DNA from: Sympetrum striolatum
Taxonomy: Eukaryota; Arthropoda; Insecta; Odonata; Libellulidae
Reading direction: 5' to 3'
Length of the DNA: 64,000 nucleotides
Assembly: GCA_947579665.1 (NCBI GenBank)
Contig: CANPUZ010000052.1
Location: 62,001 to 126,000, forward strand
Under the pieces are notes generated by a model. The model was not told the origin of the DNA. It saw nothing but the letters and a program-made list of their open reading frames with translations, and ran no database searches. A program made the translations under genes and the position numbers. Positions 11,241 through 22,828 of the stretch are shown one piece after another. Numbering within the stretch: position 1 is the stretch's first letter; each line of letters starts with the position of its first letter.

Positions 11241-11751
11241 GAAATGATCTAAGCTTTGAAGTGCTTTTAAGAAAAACTACTCGAACTAATATTAGTGTAT
11301 CCAGATTCAAAAATATTTTGATGTATGTTTTTTCGCACAATAAATAATCGATAACATCGTCCTCCGAATCGCTGATTTTGAGGTACACGTGTTCTTGATC
11401 GTACAGCGAAGAAGAGACCGCTTGTGTCAGAAGAAGAATATCCGCATCCACTGGCAGAACGCCGCCCGAAATTGTCTGGCGACCTTACATCGGTCATATC
11501 ATCGTTACACATCGGTTTCATAGTCGGCCCGGATCGGAATACGTGTCCAATGTGAATGTAGCCTTAGAAAGGAGGGGGGAAAGAAGTCGGTGAGTTAGGT
11601 GGGAGAGGAATACGAGGGTTTTTAAAACTCAGAAAGGAACGAATTTTCTAGTTATGCAGTTTGCAGTGTTATCTCGTCTTGCATCATCGATTCTTTGAGG
11701 AGCAAAAATCCCTCTAGTTTTAATAGTTGGTGTTTACTTTTCTATTTAGTG

Positions 11752-13249
11752 ATGGAACAAAAGAGGGAAAGAAAGACGTATACAATTGAATAAAAAATCC
11801 TTATTTTGGAAAAGGTGGATTCGTTCTGTGGAGCACGTGAGTTGCAGATCTCCTTATCCACACTAAATACAATTATCAAAAAACAGGGCAAGCATTGTCA
11901 CCAGTGCTTCAGAATGTGGACCAAATTTCAAGAAACGGAAATACGCAACGTACTCCAAATACCAGGAGTTATAAGGAGTGGTAAAGAGATGGTTTGAAAC
12001 ATCACGAGCAGCAGGCATTCCCATTGATGGTGTGCTCTTAAGGGAAAAAGCGCTTAAGGTGGCCAACATTTTAGGAATCGAAGATTTCAGCGCATCCAAC
12101 GGCTGGATTGACCGATTCAGGAAAAGATACAACATAACCTACAAAACAGTTTGTGGTGAATCAAATGCCGTCAACAATGAGAAAGTGGAAGAATGGATCA
12201 ATGGAAGATTGCAGGAGCTGACAAGAAAATATGAACCTAGAAACATTTTTAACTTAGATGAAACAGGACTTTTTTATAGTGTCTTGCCTAGCAAAACTTT
12301 GGCATTCAAAGGTGATAAATGCCATGGAGGGAAGCACTGCAAAATGAGGCTCACAGTGATGTTGGGAGCTAATACTGATGGCACAGAGAATCTCTGTCCA
12401 TTTGTGATTGGGAAGTCTAAAAAGCCTTGTTGCTTCAAGCATGTGCAGTCATTACCAACCTCCTATGATGCCAACCAAAAAGCTTGGATGACCTCTGATC
12501 TTTTTCAGCAGCAGTTGGCTGCTTTAGATGCAAGAATGGGAGGACAAAATAGGAAGATCCTTCTTTTTGTCGACCGCTGTCCTGCACATCCCATTAATGT
12601 GCACTTGAGGAATGTGCAGTTAGAATTTTTTCTAGGTAACTGTACAAGCAAGCAACAACCTATGGATTTAGGGATTATACACTCCTTCAAGTCTCTTTAT
12701 AGAAAAAACCTGGTTTAGCGAATTTTGTGCCTGATGGATGCTGGGAAGGATCCTACATCTGTTAAAGTTTCAGTCCTACAAGCACTCCACTTCATTGCAA
12801 AATCTTGGAAGGCTGTGAAGCAGACCACAATCTCTAATTGTTTCTTTAAAGCAGGCTTCTTCAAAAATTGTGGTGAGTCTCAACTGCCCGGAGAAAAAGA
12901 AGAAGACCTGATTCCTGCTGCATGGGAAATGTTGCAGCCAAACTGCACATATGAAGACTATCTGCAGATGGATCATGCTGTTGTGACTGCAGAGGAGAGA
13001 GATGTGGAGGAGTTTGTTGCTGAACAATTAGCCACTGAATCCCCTATCAGTGATGAAGAAGTGGATAATTGTGAAGTGATGCCTACAAGTGTTGAGGCAA
13101 GCGCAACAGTGGAAGTTTTGCATAGATATTTATCATATATTGAGGATAGTAATTTTGATCATCTTTATGAACTTGAAAGACAAATAGAGGACATAAGAAA
13201 TAAGAGATGCAAACAGAAATCAATATTGGATTACTTTGCTTGCCAATAA
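11752..13249 (+). pseudogene. Tigger (DDE_1/CENP-B-like) transposase, broken
   Basis: The likely start is ATG at 11752 (MEQKRERKTYTIE), with a stop at 11791-11793. The psq-type HTH continues as LEKVDSFCGARELQ. A frame change near 11890-11980 leads into the CENP-B-type HTH (VVKRWFETSRAAGIP, FSASNGWIDRFRKRYN). The DDE domain shows DETGLFY, FVDRCPAHP and QPMDLGIIHSFK. The three acidic residues are retained, but the usual Asn after the second Asp is Arg. A TAG at 12716-12718 interrupts the frame; the same frame then resumes to the acidic C-terminus ending at 13249 (KQKSILDYFACQ). A few lesions, otherwise full length, so fairly young. Confidence 0.88.
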
Positions 13250-13811
13250 AATCTATATTTTTCATTTGAAGAAACAATATTTCTTGAATCTTAGATTATT
13301 CTAAACCCATTTACCTAGAGTGATAACCAAGTGAAAAGAATACGCTATGATATTTTTATCACCCTTCTCCTAGCCAGTGGATGTAGAAATAACAAGGATA
13401 AAGTAATATCAGCCTAATTTCACTTACATTGGATATTTATTTAAGGTAAATATTAGAAATAAGAATGAAGCACCTCATAATATTAATAATGTGCATTTGT
13501 GAAATATTAGCCTTTTTTATGAGCATGTTTACCAACATAAGTGGTTTCCCTCGATTTACACTTTCCCCCCGTTTACACCACATTGCCTCTGGTCCCTTGA
13601 ATAGTGTAAAAGAGGGGTAATACTGTACTTGTAATTTCTTAAATAAGTATTATCACTGTGTTTTATATGTGTTATGGTCACTTTATCTTTACCATGTTTT
13701 TTTTATGCTTTTTATGCACCAAATACGACGTGTCGTATATCAATGAATGTCCGATTTATTCATATAATTCTGGGACAAATAAATATAATTATTATTAGTA
13801 TTCCAACTGAC

Positions 13812-14039
13812 CTTGTAGATCTTTCCCAGATGTGAACACTGCCTCGTGGCAGCCGCCTGCTCTTCGATGCACTTCATGCAACACGATCTCCTCTTGTTAC
13901 CCTTTGCGTCCAACTCTATCGGCCACACCCTCCTCTCTATCGGACACTCCAGGACTGGACAGGTCTCTCTGAGGCAGTACACCGTTTCGTTCTTCTTGCA
14001 AGAGCACTTGGTGCAGTTCCCAGGCAGCAGTTCTTCATG
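13812..14039 (-). CDS. cv-2: cv-2 exon encoding most of CR4 and the start of CR5
   Basis: The acceptor is CTCTTCAG before CATGAAGAA at 14039 and the donor is AAG|GTCAGT after 13812; it is phase 0 at both ends, 76 codons. The peptide HEELLPGNCTKCSC completes the CR4 core, followed by RETCPVLECP and the closing SCCMKC. A short linker (EEQAAATRQ) leads to CSHLGKIYK, the first cysteine and G-x-x-Y motif of CR5. The intron therefore splits CR5 right after the tyrosine-lysine, and the next exon supplies EGERW. A basic insert (ELDAKGNKRR) sits before the CC motif. Confidence 0.9.
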
Positions 14040-14139
14040 CTGAAGAGCAAAGCATTTCCGTTAATAATCTTATAAGATCATAATCACTGATGAGTATTAT
14101 AACTATATATTAATACGTGAAGAGAAAACTTTGGATCCC

Positions 14140-14570
14140 TTTTTAAGGATGTTGTGCAAACGGAGGAGTTTGAGATTTGGCATAGTTAAAGTTTATACGG
14201 AGAAGGAGTGCAGAAAGCGAAAATCTTTGTCCAAATATCCTTGGTTCGATTCTGGACCAGTATAATCGTCTCTCATAAGAAATGCACGCAAAGTTCGATT
14301 TCATTGATTGCAGACATTTTATCTTTTGCAGAATTAAATCAGAAATAATGGTCGTACGAAATCGAGATGAACACCAAAAGAAAGGAAATTGAATAGAGAT
14401 TCTTATTTTGGTCGTCAAATATATTATTCGTGTGGAAATTACGAGAACTCTGGCAAAATGAACAAAAATGTAGTGAAATTTCTTCGTAGTAAACAAACCA
14501 GTCCCCCTGACGACCAAGGCAATTATGGAATCCGAGCTTATGCGTTTTCACATTAGAAGGGGATTTTATC
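14140..14570 (+). mobile_element. Helitron-body fragment
   Basis: Shares the module seen at 23460-23790 in the same orientation: CTTGGTTCGATTCTGG, ATAAGAAATGCACGCAAAG, GAACACCAAAAGAAAGG, and CAGTCCCCCTGACGACCAAGG. Neither terminus is visible. Confidence 0.55.
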
Positions 14571-14624
14571 TCCAAACCAAATTAACGGTAGAGACTCATG
14601 TCGGAAATTATGGAAAGAGGGCAA

Positions 14625-15141
14625 TTAACCAAGATGCCAACAGTCGCTAAGTGATTAATGATCTTGGTTAATGACGGCCTTAGTTAACGACGGACTTGGT
14701 TAACGACGAGTTGCTGTAACCAAGAAATATCTTGGGTAACGACGTAGGATTTGGCTTACGACACCTCGACGATTGGTCTTTCCGGAGTTTCACGTTTTTC
14801 AGCACGTCTATTTATAATCACTATATTATAAACTAATATTTGGTGTACGTTACGATGTTACATCATAAAAACATACTGAATAGCAGCTAGCGGAGAATAT
14901 TAAAAATAGTTCAATGCTAAATTGTAGCTAATTAACATAGGCACGTGTTGTCTCAACGGAGTTAAATCGGTAAATATTATAAGTTTTGCTTCCAATAACT
15001 GTGGTGCATCCTCGACGCCAGGAAATACAGTAATCCATTACCATTAAAATACCTGTGGAAAATCGCACCTTGGATAATGACAGTTTTGGTTAACGACGAT
15101 TATCCTGGAATGGATTAGCGTCGTTAACCAAGGTACGGCTG
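14625..15141. mobile_element. Truncated element with repeated TTAACCAAG/TTAACGACG motifs
   Basis: The right end, GTCGTTAACCAAGGTACGGC plus TG before TA, resembles a pogo-type TIR. Copies of GGTTAACGACG occur repeatedly in 14650-14770 and at 15080. No left end found. Confidence 0.45.
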
Positions 15142-15539
15142 TATAATTAAAGCAATTTTATGGAAGTGTTTTTGGAAATAAATCTTTAAAATTAAAAACG
15201 ACTATGAATTGTATCAAAAAATAAATAAAGCTACAAGCTTTAATTATGTTTAATTTATTTTTCTAACATTAAAATTTTACATTTATTGAACGGAATTAAG
15301 GCAAAAAACACACCCTAATGACGGATTTGTACACGCTCACAGCTGATGCAATAGAAAAATAATGAAATAAATTATATGCAATGATTATATAGATATAATC
15401 TTTGACAAACGAACCTCAATAAGGTTCAGACTTAAAAATTCAATGAATTATGGTTGAATTTCGACCCCTGGGCGATCACTAGTAATCATTAATCTTTTAT
15501 TATCTTAGACCTATCCTTACCAATAATAAGCCAACCTTT

Positions 15540-17655
15540 CAGAAAACCAAGTTATACAGACCATATTTTATCCACAGTACTTTTTCCCACCACATCTCCC
15601 ATAAGCATGCTGCTTTTCATGCTTTGATCTACAGACTGCTTTATGTCCCTCTTTCCCCCGAAGGTTTTCAAGAAGAATTAACTACAATTAAACAAATTGC
15701 TATAAACAACAGCTATTCTAGGAAAATAGTAGAAAACATCCTTAAAAAGAAAACTAAGAGGCTGGCTTCGTCACAAATTTTCCCATCTTTGATTTGAATT
15801 CGAAAAACCGAACCCCAGGTGGGTTAAGCTCCCCTTTTTAGGAAATATTTCCAACAGACTATCTAACCTTCTCCGTCTCCATTTGAAAGCTGCTTTCTAT
15901 TCACCAGGTAACCTCTCAAGATCCCTTTCTCACGCGAAAGATAAGAAAGACTTTTCTTCACTCTTTCGGGTGTACAAGCTCAATTGCGGGGAATGTGCGG
16001 CCACATACATAGGACAGTTGGGTCGCAGCCTTAAAACAAGGACCATCAAACACCAGCGATGCTACCGAATGAAGAAACCCCGGATTGACCTTTGTGGACC
16101 ACCTCCTAGAGCACGGGTACTCAACCTTTTTTGGTGCCCGGGCACCAAAGGGCGCTTCCGAAAGTGAAGCGGGCACCACATAACATTTCCATCCATGGTG
16201 ATATTCAGGCCACCCTTTGGCAATATTACCACATTACCAGTTAACTGTTGGCGGTCAAAAAAACGTTCCATGGTAAATAAGATTCAAAATATTACAACGT
16301 ATATAATTTCATCACAACCTCACATCTCATATGTGAGAACCTCTGTTGCAGTATACCCAATAGAAATGAAGGCGAACCCACCTTGTCATCCACCAGTACA
16401 CGGCATTCGATTATTTTCGTGAAATACCTGTTAGAAAGTCAACAGGGCCAGCGACACAAACGACCAAATACGAAATAATGAAAAACAATGAGAAGCAATG
16501 ACTCTGAAAGACATTTATCAAGGATAATACGCTCTAGTACGATACCACAGAAAAATAATACTAAGTAAATGCGAACAAGTGAAAATAACACATTATTATA
16601 TACAAATTAAATGATATGGTTCAGTTTGCACAAATAATAATGATATCAGCTTAGCCTGTAGAGAGTGTCCCACGTAAATTCACAAGAAAGTCGTCACACG
16701 CGATCGAAAGCAAGTCTGCCGCCACAGGCGTCGAGGGGTAATGTTCAGCGAGCAACGCTCTCGAGCAAAATGACCTTCTCTTCAGAGGAGTTCGTTTTTC
16801 GTGAAGAAGAGGGAAAAACAATGAAGCACAGAAATTCGCAACGAAAGGGGTTCCGCAAATTGGCCAATCACGTTGCTAGAAACTCTCACCGAACTCCACC
16901 GTGTTAATTAGTCCGATTGCCGACAGTATCACTGCACTGGTCAGTATAAAAGTCGTGTTTTCTAACGGCCCTCCGCCGTTCGGTCCTTCCGCCTGAGGCC
17001 TTTCTGACTGAGCCATTCTGACAGCAACTTCTAAACGGGCAACTTAAAAATGGGCAACTTACTATGGCCAAATTTCCCTAGAAATTCGTCACACCTCTCA
17101 TGTGAGAAAGTCTTTATCTCCGAAGAAGATTTGATAACGGGGAATACATCTGGTGTGAAGGTTTTCGCTGCATGTCCACCGCTGCGTTCCGGAAAGCAGC
17201 AGTCCTTGATTACGAGGAGTTTGATGCATTGATAAGCCGAGCTGAATCTTCGCATTCGTATAATGAACTAAATATGACTTAGATACGCGTCTTGTTAATC
17301 TGGACATGAGAGGGGTAAAATGTTTATGAAACCAACCAGGACAACCAAGTTTCTGACCCTTTCCCCGCCAAACCTCCACTCTATCCCCAATCCCAAGAAA
17401 TAATGTTGTAGCAAATAAAGAAATATTTTTACCGAAGCTTGGTGGGCACTGTACGAGGTCGCTTCGGGCACCAGGTTGAGTACCCCTGTCCTAGAGAGTG
17501 GCCATTCAACCCGAAGCTGCTCCACAGACAATGGAAAGGGAGAAAAATGGATTCCTTGGAAACAGTGGAAATTCTCTCTTCAACAAGACCCATTACTAAC
17601 GATCTCACCTTCCTCAACCCCTCTCCTGGTCCTTCCCTCAAAACTCTGTACATGC
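15540..17655 (+). mobile_element. Penelope-like retroelement remnant (GIY-YIG), split by hAT element B
   Basis: The plus strand reads AFHALIYRLLYVPLSPEGFQ, then IKQIAINNSYSRKIV, the region between RT and endonuclease in Penelope-like elements. Next is VYKLNCGECAATYIGQLGRS, a GIY-YIG endonuclease start (VYK, YIG). hAT element B cuts it at 16104-16111. After 17489 the frame resumes with SGHSFNPEAAPQTM and LETVEILSSTRP, the usual C-terminus. A Helitron-like element then begins at 17665. Several frame changes make it inactive. Confidence 0.8.
16112..17488. mobile_element. hAT element B, inserted in a Penelope-like element
   Basis: The ends CACGGGTACTCAACC and GGTTGAGTACCCCTG are inverted repeats with an 8-bp duplication TCCTAGAG at 16104-16111 and 17489-17496. 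The interior has no transposase that I recognise. Its part 16680-17100 is an inverted copy of 4795-5190. Removing it restores the Penelope frame (VDHLLE to SGHSFNP). Confidence 0.85.
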
Positions 17656-17664
17656 TACTCTATA

Positions 17665-18735
17665 TCTATTATATATAGATGCTTCTCCGGATTCATTCAT
17701 ATATTCATATAGATAGATAGATAGATAGGATACTAATTCACAGCCTAAACCACAAGCGTGATTGACTTGAAATTTTTACGATATATTGGCCATAACGTGT
17801 AACCGCCAGAAAAATTGCGATTTTGAGCCTCAGTGTCATGGGTTCGATTCCAGAGGGCCCCAAGGTCCCAATTTTTTCCATTTAAATGCATTGCTTTGTT
17901 TTTCGGGAATATCCTGGGTTCGATTCTAGGACGATGCAAATATCCGCCCTTTAAAATACATGGGAGTAGTTTTTCATTATTTTTTTAAATGCAATTATCG
18001 AAATGACAGGAAGTTCGTGCTTGCCTAGAAGATGTATGGTAAAATAAGTTTAAGAAAAAAATTTTCATAAGACCGTAATATTACTGTGTTCGATGCCAGA
18101 GCACAATAACTTTTCTCTCATAAGGAATATAAGGGAAAAGTAGGACGTCGATTGAGGCAGTTGTGGCCAATAATTCTGCTTGAATTATCACACATAGTTA
18201 GAGAAGGTAATCTTCTTTTGTTTTGCATAGGAAGTATTACCAGAAAGACCCGGGTTTGAAGCCAGGCGGAAAATATTTCTCCCGTTTAAAATACATTAGG
18301 TTAGTTTTTCATTATTTTTGTTGATGCACTTATCGAAATGATAGGGAGCTCTTGCTTAGATGCAAGATGTATATTAAGACTTGGTTTAAGAAAAAATATT
18401 TGATTCGACCATGCTGTTCCTGGGTTCGATGCTAGAGCACATTAACGTTTCTCACATAAGAATCATATGTGAAAAGTAGGACGTCGCTTGAGGCAGTTAC
18501 GCCCAATATTTTTGCTTTAATTTTCACACACAGTTAGAGATGGGGAAATTCTGTTGTGCTGCATAGAAAGTATCACCAAAAGACCCAAGTTCGATGCTGG
18601 ATGAATTAATTGCAGCGAATTTTAAGAATATTTTCAATCCTTTTTTTTTCCTTTTGAGAACCGTCCCTATATGATGCCGACATGAAATTAGTGTTGTCGA
18701 TCCGCTTGCAGTACGCAAGCTACATTTTATTGGTA
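17665..18735 (+). mobile_element. Second Helitron-like family, 1.07-kb copy inserted in a Penelope remnant
   Basis: The head TCTATTATATATAGATGCT is followed by (GATA)n and several loosely repeated modules, each carrying a motif like CTGGGTTCGATGCCAG. The copy ends near the hairpin GCTTGCAGTACGCAAGC and TACATTTTA. The modules resemble a tRNA B box but do not fold as a tRNA. No protein is encoded. Confidence 0.55.
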
Positions 18736-18744
18736 CATACTGTT

Positions 18745-19012
18745 TACCGGCTGTGGTGGCAGAGTGTGGTTAACCTGCTTGCATGTTAACACTCCAACTT
18801 CACGGTCCCGGATTCGATTCCTGGCTAATCGGAATTTTCCAGTTAGGGAATGGTTGTCTGTGTATGTGTGTGTGTGTGTGTGTGTGATATTAATACAAAT
18901 AAAAAATGCATAAAAAGGAATAAAATGAAGAAAAGGGGTTAATTGGCGGAATAGCCTTCCTAGGCTAAAATTCCTCCAAAAAATAAGACAGCATTATTAT
19001 TATTATTAATAC
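18745..19012 (+). mobile_element. tRNA-derived SINE
   Basis: An A box-like GTGGCAGAGTGTGG and a B box GATTCGATTCC lie 40 bp apart near the start, as in RNA polymerase III promoters. They are followed by (GT)n, a tRNA-unrelated body and an (ATT)n tail. The 5' stem does not pair, so it is not a tRNA gene. Confidence 0.65.
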
Positions 19013-19194
19013 ATCCCTATAAATACTGTCATTTCCGATGTAATATCACCTGACGATGGCTGTCTATGCCGAAACAGGTCGGATAAATTAAAACTTATTG
19101 TGGAAATCACAAAGTTTTTTTCCTTTAACCTATCATTAATCAATTCCACTGTCCACAGTCAAAAGAATTCTCTATATCTACAAAACATAAACTC

Positions 19195-19740
19195 AAACAT
19201 GGATTTTGGTGATTTTTGCATCATTCATCATTTGTAAGAGAGGGAAATGTAATTTTGGTATGATTAAAATAAATGTACAATATATAATTGTATTATTTAC
19301 GTGTTTTTTGTCATATCTTTGATCACTCCTGACATCTTTGCTTACGCGAATTCAGCTTTGATCTTTTGCAATAAATTCACAAAACTAAATACTGTCTAAA
19401 ATACATGTTCAGCAAGGTGATAACTATCGGCAGTTTTTCAATGATTATTCGCACGTTTACAACAATGTATGTATGAACAAGCGATGCATTGTGGAAAGAT
19501 GCGCTATCAGCTTACTAGAAAACGGATTGATGCCATTTTGTATGATTTACATTTAATAATATTTCCAATGCTTTTAATGTTTACGCTAAAGTGTGCCTAA
19601 TATTATTCCTTTGCTTAAAAGAGACTGAAAATTAGTAACTCCAAATTTAGGAAACAAAATATAAACACAAAACACCACAATTTGGTTTTCTAATCAACAA
19701 ATTTCAGAAAAAATAAAAACATTCTTGAACACCTCTTGTT
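19195..19740 (+). repeat. Arm of a dispersed inverted repeat, uninterrupted
   Basis: Matches in reverse the sequence at 44890-45369 plus 46355-46470 (GATTTTGGTGATTTTTGCAT, TTTGCTTACGCGAATTCA, AACACCACAATTTGG). It shows the empty site of hairpin element copy C near 19300. Family unknown. Confidence 0.7.
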
Positions 19741-20799
19741 ATATGTAAAATAATTGAAATAAGTAATGTATGCCCGTAATGTAATGTTCTTTATAAAACT
19801 TTCTTTTCTATTTTAAATAACATCTTGTTAAAGGAATTTGTAATATTTCTTGTGAATTTCTAATATAGAAACAATAAACTGTCATTATTATTATATTTAA
19901 AAGATATTAGAATTATTAAACTAAAAGAAACTTTAATTTTCTCCAGAGTTTGAGGCCAAGAAAGTTGTTTAAAATAAATATCCCCTGTACCAGTTATGGT
20001 AGAAACTATTTTGAATATATAATACCAACAGAATTTAACAAATTAATATTAGAATTGTTAAATATGAATTCCATAAGGTGTGCGAAAGTGGCAATCATAA
20101 ACTGGCTAATTAATGCCTCAACCTAAGCTGTTTATTGCAAACTCTCTATGTATTAACCTTTGGAAGCCTTAATTTTATTTTAACATGCACTGTATGTTCA
20201 TATAAATATTTATATGTAGATGTATTTAACCCAAATTTTAATATTTTTTGGTACTCTACACCTATTAAACTCTTCTTTTTACATTCCTATAATTTTAATG
20301 TAGATTACCTAAATGGAATCTGCTGACAAGTATTTTGCTTAGCAGGACCACACTGTTTTGTTTCCATGTAAGTTTGAGCTGTGTAAAATAACCTTTCCTT
20401 TGTATTTTTTCATTGTTGGTTATTGTACTGTTGTATTTTAAATTATGTAGAATAATCAAATATTATTATTATTATTCACTGCTAAACTCCATTTCTGACC
20501 TCCTAAACTTCACTTATCAATTATCGTGCTCCGTGTTTGGAGTAGAGACTTACATCACTTCTATTTCATGGACTTCTATTGTATTTGCAGATGACTTTGC
20601 ACGGGGTCAGCACAAAAAAATATTTCTTGTAAAATTCTAATGTATAATCAACAAACTCTCATTATTATTAAAAAAATAAAATAATGCCAAATATTTGTGA
20701 TCTAAATGAAAGCACAATTACAACTACCGAGCCATGTCCTTCTCACTTCTGTAAACAGAACGCTTTATGAGCAAGATAGTGGCTAAACTCAGTGGCTCC

Positions 20800-21090
20800 A
20801 CTTAGTTGTTCCACTCAGTGGCTCAACTTAGTAGCTCCACTCAGTGGCTCAACTTAGTAGCTCCACTTAGTTGCTCCACTGAGTTGCTCCACACAGTGGT
20901 TCCACTTAGTTGCACAACTAAGTGGCACCACTCAGTGGCACAACTCAGTGGCACCACTCAATGGCACCACTCAGTGGCACCACTCAGTGGCACCACTCAG
21001 TGGCACCACTCAGTGGCACCACTCAGTGGCACCACTCAGTGGCACCACTCAGTGGCACCACTCAGTGGCACCACTCAGTGGCACCAACCA
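20800..21090. repeat. 13-bp minisatellite
   Basis: The unit GGCACCACTCAGT repeats almost perfectly at 20930-21087, preceded by more diverged copies (GGCTCCACTTAGT and variants) from 20800. Open frames through it are only the repeat read as 13-residue cycles. It lies about 170 bp downstream of the CR4 donor. Confidence 0.9.
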
Positions 21091-21258
21091 CCAACTAAAG
21101 GTCCTCCTTGAGGCAAACAACCCACAAAGCATTATTATGAGAAAATTGTCTCTAAGAAATACAAAACAGGGCTCAGTAGCTGAAGACCATAAAAGAAAGA
21201 AAAGTAATGCCAAACATTCGAGATGTAAATGTATAACATGTGTAATTTTCACAATTAC

Positions 21259-21416
21259 TTTTTTGACGACACCTTGTCCGAGAGGGTTGGATGCCTTCTC
21301 GTTGGAAAGTGCAGTGGAGCTTGGATTGGAGACTGCAGATGAGAAGGCCTCTCCCTCAAGCCGCACTTCCGTCACCAAGAGGCACTTGTTGGGAGTCGCA
21401 AGCAGTAGCCGAGTGC
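21259..21416 (-). CDS. cv-2: cv-2 exon encoding the start of CR4
   Basis: The acceptor is TTTTTCAG before 21416 (incoming phase 1) and the donor is AAA|GTAATT after 21259 (outgoing phase 0). The 158-bp exon continues CR3 as CKG-TRLLLATPNKC and carries the first cysteine of CR4 plus a serine/asparagine-rich stretch (SSAVSNPSSTALSNEKASN) ending GQGVVKK. The stronger-looking AAG|GTGTCG donor 17-18 bases earlier would shift the frame and stop in the next exon, so I chose AAA|GTAATT, which joins in phase to HEELLPGNC. The long Ser/Asn stretch is longer than the usual CR4 spacing and could vary between species. A 13-bp minisatellite begins about 170 bp downstream. Confidence 0.75.
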
Positions 21417-21811
21417 CTGAAAAAGAACACTGTAATATTCAAATGACGATGTTTACGTTAGCGGTTATGATCTCGCAAAACTCTGAGTGTGCTACCCATT
21501 CACAAAATCTTAAATAAATATCTATGAGCCTGTAATTTTAACTTTTAGTAATTATATACTGATAATGTTTTATGTAAGTTAATTTGCTTCAAATTTCAAT
21601 TAAATCTGTAACAAAAACTAGGCTAGACTACATTAAAATTTGTGAAATATGTCCGTTGATTCAAATAAGGTACTGGAGTAAATAAAAAATATATTTTTAA
21701 GCAATATAGTATAGACAACTTCTATAATATAATACATCTATAATATAAAATAGAAAGTGTGTGTGTATGTTCACTGAAAACTGGAGAACCGAGAGAAACT
21801 TTAATTTTCAG

Positions 21812-21962
21812 GCGTACAGTCACAAGGTCAGTTTGGGTCAGCGCATGAGAGTGAAAGTGAACGGAAGACGAGTGTCCCTCCCTTGGAACCTCAACTCCAA
21901 CGCCACTCGCATCATCACTGTGAAGAAGGAAGGCGGAGGAGTCGTCCTCTGGCTGGAAATCG
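21812..21962 (+). pseudogene. Antisense copy of the second vWD exon of cv-2, captured by a Helitron
   Basis: These 151 bases match the minus-strand exon at 3026-3176 with a single difference, which changes AYGHK to AYSHK. The acceptor (TTTTCAG) and donor (ATCG|GTAATT) are also retained. It is in opposite orientation to cv-2, inside the intron between the CR3 and CR4 exons, so it cannot be spliced into the cv-2 mRNA. Helitron sequence lies on both sides (head at 21737-21795, body from 23449). The near identity implies a recent copying event. Confidence 0.9.
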
Positions 21963-22828
21963 GTAATTACAGCACCTCAGTTGAAATACTGGTTCTTTTG
22001 CATGTAAAGTAAATTTATTCCATCTTGCAAAGAATACAAACAACATGAAAAAATTAATATTAACCCTCGAGTACTCGAATCAGAAAGATTTTTATTTCTC
22101 ATCAATAAATCACATTTTAACCCTCGAGTACTCGATCCCAAACTGTCTTGCGTTGGGTGGAATAGGCCCAACATCTTCCAAAGGGGTAAATTGTCTCAAA
22201 ATGTAGGGAATAAATTATTAATTCAGTATGTCATATTAATGGTTAACCTGGTCATTAAAATTAAAAGCAATCTAACTAGCAAAAATATTCTGTAAAATTT
22301 TGATATCCCTGACGCCAAGTATGTGGCTGATGAATTTGGAGTATTGCGTATAAAAAGTAAACTGTTTAAAAATAAAATACCATTTAATATATTAATAATA
22401 GTTGTTAATTATATGAAATTTATGTAATATCTCTAAAAATTAAGGCGGAAACAAGGTCAAAAATGCAATATTTTACGTAAAGGTCTTTCATTTACCTGGA
22501 AAAATTTGTTTAAATAATTTAACTTCCATTTCTGACCTGGGGTTAATGTATGACTGGTTCAGAACATTCTAATACTCAGCAACTATGAGAAAGAAGAAGT
22601 AAAAAAGCACTAATAAAAAGATATGGAATTTAAAAATTCACATGTGTCGATATGACCCAGACGCGACCTGTTTCGGGGTTACTATCAAACTCAATATAAA
22701 CGTAAGACGGGTGCAGATACATAATTAACTTACAGAAAATCACAAAAAAATTCTATGTGCATTGAGTCCCCGTGTTAAAATACTTGGAGGAACTTGAAGC
22801 ACCACAGAGGTCTTGCGTGTACAGTTAG

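Larger units (their letters stand above)
10494..13625 (+). mobile_element. pogo/Tigger DNA transposon
   Basis: The ends CAGTATTACCCCGCATTTAC and GTGTAAAAGAGGGGTAATAC plus TG are inverted repeats flanked by TA (10492-10493, 13626-13627). Inside is a Tigger transposase on the plus strand (11752-13249). A tRNA-like sequence lies at 11165-11235 in the 5' part, apparently from a SINE insertion. Confidence 0.9.

Noticed and set aside
18745..18840. A tRNA gene
   Set aside because: A and B boxes are present but the acceptor stem does not pair and no anticodon stem forms; it is a SINE head. The same holds for 11160-11240 and for the GGTTCGA motifs in the Helitron-like elements.
21262..21276. Donor AAG|GTGTCG for the first CR4 exon
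   Set aside because: It would leave phase 1 and give a stop codon immediately in the next exon, whereas AAA|GTAATT keeps phase 0.
20806..21517. Long open frames with repeating SGTTQWHHSVAPL-type cycles
   Set aside because: They are the 13-bp minisatellite read in frame; 13 residues correspond to three units. No start context or homology.
21812..21962. A second functional vWD exon used as an alternative exon of cv-2
   Set aside because: It is antisense to cv-2, lies between the CR3 and CR4 exons, and is bounded by transposon sequence.
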